64,000 nt of DNA, from assembly GCF_036227405.1 (NCBI RefSeq), contig NZ_CP109473.1, positions 7,440,001 through 7,504,000 of the forward strand, given 5' to 3'. Below, in pieces: positions 22,201-31,200 of the stretch; the stretch's first letter is position 1; each line of letters begins with the position of its first letter. This DNA comes from Streptomyces sp. NBC_01460 (lineage in GTDB: Bacteria > Actinomycetota > Actinomycetes > Streptomycetales > Streptomycetaceae). The translations under genes were made by a program, and so were the position numbers. The notes below the pieces were generated by a model. It was not told the origin of the DNA. It worked only from the letters and a program-made list of their open reading frames with translations, and ran no database searches.

Positions 22201-25200
22201 CGGGGCGGGCCCCGGCACGTCGCCACCCGTGGACCGGGCGGCCGCTCCCAGCCGGGGGGTCTGTCCGGAGGCTCGCGCGACGACGGGCTCGACCCGTTGG
22301 CGGAGCAGTGGCCGATCGGCCGCGAGGTCACCGTCATGCGGCCCCGCCTCGGCGTCGACCCGAGCTACGCCGTGTCCGCGGACGACGTACCCGCTGCCAT
22401 CGGCACACCCGCCGCCGGCCTGCCCCCGGACACCGGGACAGCGAAGGGCAAGGACCCGGTCCGCACGGACGAGGACGACGCGGCCACCGAGGGCACGCGG
22501 CCGGGCCGGTGGTCCACCTGGACGCGTCATGCCGCATCCCGGTCGGAGCCCTTCACCTACGAGGTCGCCGACACCGGCCACCTCAGGCTCCCCGACGGCC
22601 AGGAGATCCCGCCGGACGGGTGGACGCGCTTCGGCCACGACTTCGTCCACGCGACGACGGGCACGATCCTGCGCGGCGACAGCGGATGGATCGGCCGCGT
22701 CGCCAACATGGACAGCCTCGCGCCCGTGCTGGAGGGCCTCGACCAGGAGACCGCGCCCCACCGGATCGTCGCCGACTCCTCGGCGCTCTACCTGGTGCCG
22801 GAGGGCGACGGCGACTCGGCCCTGCGCATCCCGCTGCGGGAAGCCGGCTCCGGTGACATGCCCGCCACCGGTCCGGAGCGCCCGGAGGCCGGTGCTCCCG
22901 CCGAGGAGCAGCCGTCCGGGCCGCCCCGCGCCCGCCTCGACGACCGGCCGCGCATCGTCGTCCGGTCCGCCTTCGACGTACGGCGGTTCACCCACGGCGG
23001 AGAGACCGTCACCGACCTGACCGTGCGGCTCGCCCTCCGTGACGGTGACGGGCGGGCCGACACGGACGCCGTCATGGCGCGGGTCCTCCGGGGCGTCGAG
23101 GAGTTCTACAACGGTCCGGGGCACCGACTGCCCGGCGGTGACCGGCTGCACGTCACCGTCGAGCGGGTGGGGCCCGACGACGCCCCCCACCTGACGGCCG
23201 ATCTGGTGGGCCGGGACCAGCGGATGAACCAGCGGGCGTGGTGGGCCGACGCCGACCCGGTGGAGTTCGCGCACGAGCTGGCGCACCAGCTGTTCCTGCG
23301 CGACGAGTCGCGTGACGCGAGCAACCCGGACCGGCTGCACGCGCCCGGCAGCCTGCTCGGCGCGTTCCGCGAGCATGCCCCCGACGGCCTCGCCGGGAGC
23401 GGTCTGCGCCCCCGCCACCTCCAGCTGTGGGCCGCGGTGGCCGGCGAGCTCACGCCGCACACCCCACCGGAGGGGACGAGTTGGGCAGAGGCCAGGAAGG
23501 GCGCCACGCCGGAGCTCCGGGAGCCGGTGTGGGTCGACCCGGTGTCCCTCCCCGCCGCCTCCCCGCAGACCGGTCCGGACGGCTCGGTGCCGCCCCCGCT
23601 GCCTCCCGGGGACGGCCTGCCCACGGTGGCGGAGGCGTCCGACGAGTCGGACTCCGACACGGACTCCGACGACGGGGCGGAACCTCCGGTCTGGGCCGGC
23701 CAGGGCTGGCTGAACACGCTGTTCGGCCCCTTCCTCGGAAGTGTTCCGCGCGACCGGCTGCGGGAGACCTCCGAGGCGCTGTACGGACTCGTGGCGGAGG
23801 AGGCCGGTACCCGCCCGACGCAGCAGCAACTGCGCGACGCGCTGGTCCGTGTCACCCGGCAGGTCCTGCACATGGCCGACGGGGCGCGGCCGGCCGCCCG
23901 GGACGTCCACCTGCTCGGTTCGCTGGCACTCGACGCCTCCTCGGACGACCTCGCGAGCACCGACGACCTCGCCCTGTACTTCGTCGACCGGCAGATCGAG
24001 ACCGGACGGGGCGCCCTCGACGAGAACACCCTGCTGCGCGACGGCGAAGGCAACGTCCTCGGGCGGGACTTCACCGGGCCGGGGCGGCCCGCGCCCACGA
24101 CGGATTCCTACGCCGTGCGGGGCCGGGGCCGGGTCATCCAGCGGCACGCCCCCTGGCAGAACCCGTACGTCGTCGTGGCCGAGGGAACCCGTCACGGTGT
24201 CGACATCTCCCTTCCGGGGCGGACCTTCCGGGTGGACAGCGCCGAGGAGCTGGCCCGGCTCATCTCGTACGACTCCCGTCGGCCCCGCGGCGCGGACATC
24301 GTCCTGGCGCTGCCGCCGGAGTACGCCGCGACCGTCGCGTCCCTCGTCGCGGGGACGACGGGCCGCCGCGTCTGGTACCCCGAGGCCCCGGTCGGTGTGG
24401 CCACCCACCCGACGGCCGGCACCCGCCACCTCATGCTGGACCTCGACGCCGGCAACACCGGCGCGGGCTGGGCCTCCACGGATCCGCCCGAGGACGGCGG
24501 CCTGCCCGGAGCCCGCGACACCGACAGCCTGCCGGACCCGGACCCGGACCCGGACCCGGACCCGGACCCGGACCCGGACCTGGACAGCGACGACGACCGG
24601 TCGAGCAGCGACGGGGACGCCGAGTTCGACCGCCTGGCCGACCAGGCGGTCCTGGAGCGCCGGATCGACGCGCGCCGCCCCCGGCCGCTGACGACGCGCG
24701 ACTACGGCGTCATCGACCGGCGCGGCACCGGCGTCCTGTTCACCCCGCCGCTCCCACGCTCGGTCGGGGAGGTGCGGGCCGGGGACGGCACCGACCCCCT
24801 GGTGATGCCCCGCCAGGACCACGGGAACGTCCTCATGGCCGACCGGCCGCCCCTGCGCGTCTCCGAGGACCGGACGCTGGCGACCCTTGCGACGGGCAAC
24901 GGTCAGCAGGCGTACGCCACCCGCGCGGCGATCGAACGCTCCTCGGCACGGCTGGCCGCGGCCGGCGCCGGGATCCGGCTGCGGGTCGACGAGTCGGTGG
25001 GCGTGCTGCTGCCCGGCGAGGACGGTTCGTACGGCGAGCCGCTCTACCGGGTGGAGCCCGAGTTCCTGACGGGCTCCGGCGGTCCGGAGCACGCCTTCAC
25101 ACGGGACTTCGCCCGCACGGTGGCCGGCGCGGACGGCGCGCACCTGTCCCACATCGCCTTCCGGGGCCCCACCGGCGGCGCCATCGCCACGGCCCCGGTG

Positions 25201-28200
25201 AACGGGATGCACGGCCGGGAGGTCACCGGCACCCACCATCTCGCCCAGGCGATGGCGGAGGTCGCCGAGGGCACGGGCCCCGCCACCGAGGTGACCCCCC
25301 GCTGGGCCGCGCGCCGGACCGGCCTCGACAGCCGCTTCTCCGGAGGCGTGGTGGGCGCCCCCACACCCGGTGAGCGCTACGGCAGCGCTCTCAGCTACGA
25401 GCCGCAGGACAACCCGGCGCGCACCCGGCTGGCCACGGTCGCGCGGCGCATCGGCGTCAACGAGTACGCCTGGGCCGGGGTCGGGGAGGGCTATCTGATC
25501 CAGTCGGTCAGCACCACGAACCAGGGCGGCGCACAGCTGTTCACACACAACCATGCGAAGCCCGGCGACCGGGTGGGCCCGCACGCCCCGTACCACTTCG
25601 CCCAGGTGGTGCTGGCGGCCGAGGACGGCACCCACCAGATCACGCTGGAGAACGAGACCCACTCACGGAGCGAGATCCCGGCCGAGCTCCTCGACGACGT
25701 CATCGACGAGAACCTCGACCGCTACGGCGAGGACGGACTCACCGCGCTGGCCGCGGAGACCGAGGGGCGCCTCGCCGAACTGCGGCGCACCGGTGCGGAC
25801 GAGGCGGAGATCTCCCGCACGGAGGGCTTCGCGTCCGTCGCCAGGGCCCTCGCCGACGTCCACCAGGCGGAACAGCTGCCCTGGTACTTCGACGAGGACC
25901 GGCCCGAGCACGCGCTGGCGCTGCGCGAGGCGGAGGAGGCGCGCGCCCGCGCCAAGGAGCTGATCCGGGCCGCCGCGCCATTGATCGAGAACAAGGACCT
26001 GTGGTTCTTCCGGGCGTACAGCAAGCGCCCCGGCGAGTCGGCGCACGAGACCAACGCGGCTCTTCTGTCGGACGAGTCGCCCGCCGTGGCCAACCCGCTG
26101 ACGACGGTGGTGCTGCACGGCCACGCGCCGCGCCCGCATCAGCGGACGGTCCGCTTCGGGGAGAGGCAGCACGACACCCCCGCCGACGCGGACGACACGA
26201 TCGACGGCCTGGCCGTGGCGTTGGCACGCACCGGGCTGTGGAACCGGGCCCACGGCCTCCCGATGCCGTCCGTCACCGTCACCGGGCACGGCAACCGCTC
26301 CCAGGCCAGCGGACGGGCGCGGGCCGACGCCGTCACCGCGGCGCTCGCGGCGAGGCTGGCCCAGGTGCTCAGCACCTACCAGGCCGGGACGGGCGGACCG
26401 CACGTCGGCGTACGGGACTTCGGCCTCACCAAGGCCGCGAAGCGGGTGCGCAGTGCCACCGACCCCGCCCGGGGCCGTGAGGTGACGATCGACATCGACG
26501 ACCACCGCCTGGTCACACCGACACCGTCCGGCCGCACCACGCCGGTCGGAGAAGCGGCCCTGGCGGAGGAGCCCGCCACCACGCGGCCGACGACCGACCC
26601 GGCCACCACGCGGCCGGTGACCGACCCGGCGACGTCGACCGGCGACCCCGCGACGACCGGCGAACCCGCCGTCACCCGGCCCGCGACCCCTGAGTCCGTG
26701 ACCACCACCGGCCGCGCCAGGTCGCGGCCGCCGGGCCGTTCCGCGCAGCCGAGCCCCGAACGCCGTAACAGCGACGCGCCCCCGTGGGTCCTGGCACGCA
26801 TCCGCTACGCCGAGGAGTCGGTCGCCTTCGACAAGAGACTGGGCGAGTACCTCGCCGAACACGAGGCGGTGGTGGCGGAGTTCCGCACGATGGCGACCGC
26901 CGCCTGGGCTGCGGCACGCCGGGAGCACCCGCGCGCGCTGGCGACGTTCGGAGACACCAGCAAGGCGAAGGCGGGTGTCGTCGGCACGTCCCGCGAGGCG
27001 CTCCAGCGCGTGCTGCGGAGCGGGAACCTGCGGGAGCTCGTGGCGTTCCTGTACGAGGGGATCTCCAGCGACCTCGTGCCGGAGATGCTCGGCGGCGCCG
27101 AGGAGCAGCACCCGGAGATCGCCGCGGAGCGGCCGAGCAGGCGGCAGCGCGAGGTCTACGCCGAGTTCATGCGCCGCGCCCTGGAGATCGCCGCGTCGGA
27201 CATGCCCGTGGCCGAGAAGGAGGCCGCGGTCGCGGAGCTGCAGCGGTCGGTGGTGACCCCGGCGCATCCGGACACCGCGCGGCCGCCGCTGAGTGAGGCG
27301 GAGCGCAGGTTCGCGGTCGGTGAGGCCGGACTGACCTGGATGCCGGCGACAGCGGTGTACGACATCCCGCTGGACGCCGGTTTCCAGGGCACCTCCGAGG
27401 ACTCGGGCGGCCTCGTGGCGACCGGCACCGCCGGGTCCACGTACCGCTTCGTGCTGCACGCCGCCCGGATGCGGGAGAAGTGGGGGGTCGACCTGGACCT
27501 CGGCCTGATCCGGGCCGGGATGCTGGCCATCTCGCTCACGGTGGGCCACCACACCGCCCACGAGGTGATGCGCGGCGCCCAGTTGGCCCTCGACGACGTG
27601 GACGGCCACGACCCGGCCCTGGACTACGCCGACAACTGGGGGCGGTACTGGAACATCCACCCGCTCACCGAGCAGGAGCTGCGCGAGAACGTCGCGCGGG
27701 ACGGCCTCTTCCCCGACGAGCACGCCCGGGCGCTGCTCGACGAGTCGAATCCCCTGCCCACCACGGGCACCGGCACCCGCGAGGGCGCGGCGGACACCCA
27801 CGCCACGCTCCCGCACCGTCCGGGCAGGGCCCGGACGGTCCACACCCGGCCCGTCGCCGCGGAGGCGAACCGCCCGGTGCCGCAGCTGCCGAACCCGTCC
27901 GGTCCGCCCGCCGCACGACAGGGTCCCTCCGCGACGCCGCCGGTCGTGTCGCCCGACGAGGCGGAGCAGCACCGGGAGGCGGTCCTCGACGCGCTGTACG
28001 GCCTGGGCGCCCTGAACGGCGTCGACCGGCCACGGGCAGCCGAGGCGCTGGAGCGGCTGGACCGGATGCGGGCGGCGGACCCGGAGCTGCGCGGTGGCTT
28101 CCTGGACCTGGACGCGATGGTCCGCCGGGTGTTGCTGCTCGACCCCTCCGACCTCGTGGACGCCGGTGCGCGCGGCGCCCTGGTCCGGCTGGTGACGGCC

Positions 28201-31200
28201 CCGTTCGCGGCCGGCGCGCGGACCCCTGCCGCGCTGTCCGCCCACTACCTGGCCGGACGCGGGGCCTTCCACGGGGACTTCCGGATCGTCGACGCGCAGG
28301 GGCGACCGCGCGGCTGGAACTGGCTCGGACGGCCCCTGCCGGCCGACTTCGACGCGGCCGGCACCGGTCGCGTCTCGCGCGCCCCGGACGGTGCGTCCGG
28401 GGGCAGCGGGCCGGAGACGGCGCCGTGGCGGCCCACGCCCGCCCACCCCGACCCCTACCTCCTTCTGCTCGGCGGCCAGGAGGAGGCCGTCGTCGTGCGC
28501 GGGCTCGGCGGGTTCGCACGTCCCGTGCCGCCCGAGGTGTTCCACGAGCTGATGGCCCTCGACGCGAACCTGGCGGGTCGGCAGGCAGATGTGCCGGTGC
28601 TGCTCCACGTCGCCCGGCCCACCGGCGCGGACCTGGAGCTGCCGCGCGGGCTCGCCGACCGGCTCGGCAGAGAGGTGTGGGCCACCACCGGCCGCTCCGG
28701 GATCGGGCGCCTCCCGAACGTGCCGGACCGCTCGATGCTCCTGCTGCTGGACGAGGAGAAGCAGGCGTCCCGGGGCCAGTGGTTCTCCAACACGCCGGGC
28801 ACGGTTCCCGCGGAGCCCTCCGACGCGGACGACCGGGTGAGCGCCCTCTCCATCGCCCACCACGGCAACCGGTCGACGGGCTACATCTCGATGGATCTCG
28901 CAGGGGAGGAGAACGACGGGGGCTGGTCGAGGACGCTGACGCACAGCCGACTGGGGACCGTCACCTCCTACGCCTACCTGCGCAACTCCTACGACACCCC
29001 GGACCCCGCCCACACCGTGCCGTGGGCCGAACTCAACCTGCCCGCACCGTACTTCCCCAACAACCACGGCCTGCCGGGCGCGGTGATGTGGCACACCCCG
29101 GACGGGGAGCGCCGGGACGACGGGCCGCGGTTCGCCCGTACGCTCGCCCGTCGCCGCAGCCTGGCCTCGCTCGCCCCCGAGCACCCGGTGGCGCTCCTCG
29201 TCTGCTACGCGGCGACGCCCGCCGGCATCGGCGAGATGCACGGGCGCCACATCGAGGGCCCGCCGCCGTTCGTACCCGACCCGCTCGCCACCGTGGCGGT
29301 AGGCCAGCACACGGCGAACGGGACGGGCCGGACCGTGTTCGCCTCCACCCTGATGAACAGCGCCGGACAGGCGCGGCCCGACGACCCCGAGACCTCGATC
29401 AGCCTGCACACCGACGCCCGGGGCCGCGCCCACCCGTGGGTGATGTTCCTCCCGGAGCCGTCCGGGGACGCGCTGGACCGCCGGGCCCGGGAGGCCGGGC
29501 TGCACCACGGTCCGGGGCCCGCCCCCGAGGCCGTACGGGAGCGGACCCTGCGGCTGGTCCGGGCGCTGCGCCAGATCTTCGGCCCCCTGGCCGACGAGGC
29601 CGCCGACCATCCGGAGCTGCTGCGGGGCGCGGGTGCGATCGACCTGATGCGCGAGGCGGATCCGGGCCTGAACCGCGACGGCGCACGGCAGTTCACCCTG
29701 GACCTGTACGAGCAGGTCCTGAACCGGTACCACGCGGGCGGGCTCCTGCCCGGCCAGGCCCCGCAGTTCACACCGGACAGCCACCGGAGCCTGCTCGCGG
29801 AGGCGGCCCGCCGCTGGGACGCGGGACCGCGCGGCCCGCTGACGGACTGGATCGGGCTGCCGCATCTGGTTCGCATGCTGGACGGTCTCACCTCGTCCCC
29901 CCGCCGCCAGGCCCTCGCCCGGCAGATCCTGGGACTCGACGCCACCGTGCCGGTGGGCGAGGCCGAGTGGTCACGTCTGCTGTGGGCGTCGTTCAGGACC
30001 GCCATGGTGACGGCCGCCCACCCGGACCGGGGCGCGTTCGCCGCCGCGGTGCTGCACCTGCCCGCCCCCGACCCGGCACGATTCGACGAAGCGGTCCTCG
30101 TGGCGCGGCAGGCGGCTGCCACGGGCCGCGATCCGCGGCGGCTCCACGAGGTGGCCGCGTATCACCTGGAGCGGCAGGGCGCGCTGGAGCCCGACCGGCT
30201 CCTGACGGACGACGAGGGGGACGCCTGGGGGAGGGCGTTGGACGGCACGGCCCGGCCGCAGGGCGCCTTCGACGCGGCCACGCTCACGCTGCTGGGGTAC
30301 GCGCCCGACGGCTCGCTCGTCCCCGTCGGCACCGAGCCCGCCCCCTGGGCGGCCGACCCGCACCGCCCGACGCCGTTCGTGTACGTGGCCGACGGGGACG
30401 CCGGAGGGCTCCGCCTGCCCGGCGCGGTGGAGCCGGAGCAGTTCGGCGAACTGGTCTTCCGGGATCCCGCGTTGCTCGTCGAGGACGGGTACGCCGAGGT
30501 CATCGCGGTGGTCCCGCACGGCAGGCCCGGGGCACGACCGGTCCAGGGCAGCCTGCCGGGGGAGGGCGCCCGGAACTCGGCCAGGAACTGGTGGACCACC
30601 CACGGCGCCACCACGCTCCACCACGACCCGGCCACGGGGACGTACACCGTGGCGATGCTGCCGGGCCCCGACGGGCAGCCGGCCACCGCCGGCAGCTGGG
30701 GGCGGACCACACCCTCCGACGGGGACGGCTCCGGCGCCGTGGACACGGGGCCGGACACGCAGGCACGGCCCCGTCCGGCGGCGGCAGCGGTCAACTCCTC
30801 CACGCCCCCGCCCACCGGAGCCGTCCCTGAGGACCTCGCCGCCGCATGGGACGCGCACGCGCGGGAGCTGACCGCGCTCGGCGAGGCCGCCGCCGGAGCG
30901 GCGGCCCTGGAGCGGGCCGGCGGCGACGGCACGGCGGTGGCCGAGGCCTGGACCCGCGTCGACGAGGCGCGCGTACGGCTGGAGGACGCCCAGGCACGGC
31001 TGTGGGCCCTGGGCATCGCGCCGGACGCCGTGGGAGCGGCGCGGAGCGACGCCTCCGGCGGTTCCCCGGTCGTCCCGAGGGACGCGGCCCGACGCCGTTG
31101 GACCGCTGGGCAGCTGACCGAGGCGGACCTGCCTCCCACCTCGCCGGGAGCCGCCGACGACGAGACCGTCACTCCTGAGGAGCTCCACGCCCTGGGCATC

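Larger units (their letters stand above)
19504..26520 (+). repeat. Duplicated module of about 900 residues (copies 19504-22230 and 23690-26520)
   Basis: Both copies show the same order of motifs: LLGSLAL, DSYAV, APW..Y.V.A.G, GADI(A/V)L, RRVWY-like, PLTT(T/R)(E/D)YGV, RxSxDRTLA, EVTGTHHLA, YGSALS, RIGVNE(H/Y)AWA, GEGY, YHF..VVLA.EDG.HQI.LEN, W(Y/F)..(M/A)YS.RPGESAH.TNA and NPLT.VVL. A metalloprotease-like domain is wedged between them. Similarity is clear at protein level but diverged at DNA level. Confidence 0.8.

Noticed and set aside
19297..25662. 2,121-codon open frame on the - strand opposite the giant gene
   Set aside because: No domains or ribosome site; composition (Arg, Gly, Val, His) is that of a shadow of the duplicated module on the + strand.
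27480..30830. 1,116-codon + strand frame in another register of the giant gene
   Set aside because: Arg/Gly/Pro-rich shadow; the giant gene's own frame shows motifs and continues through.
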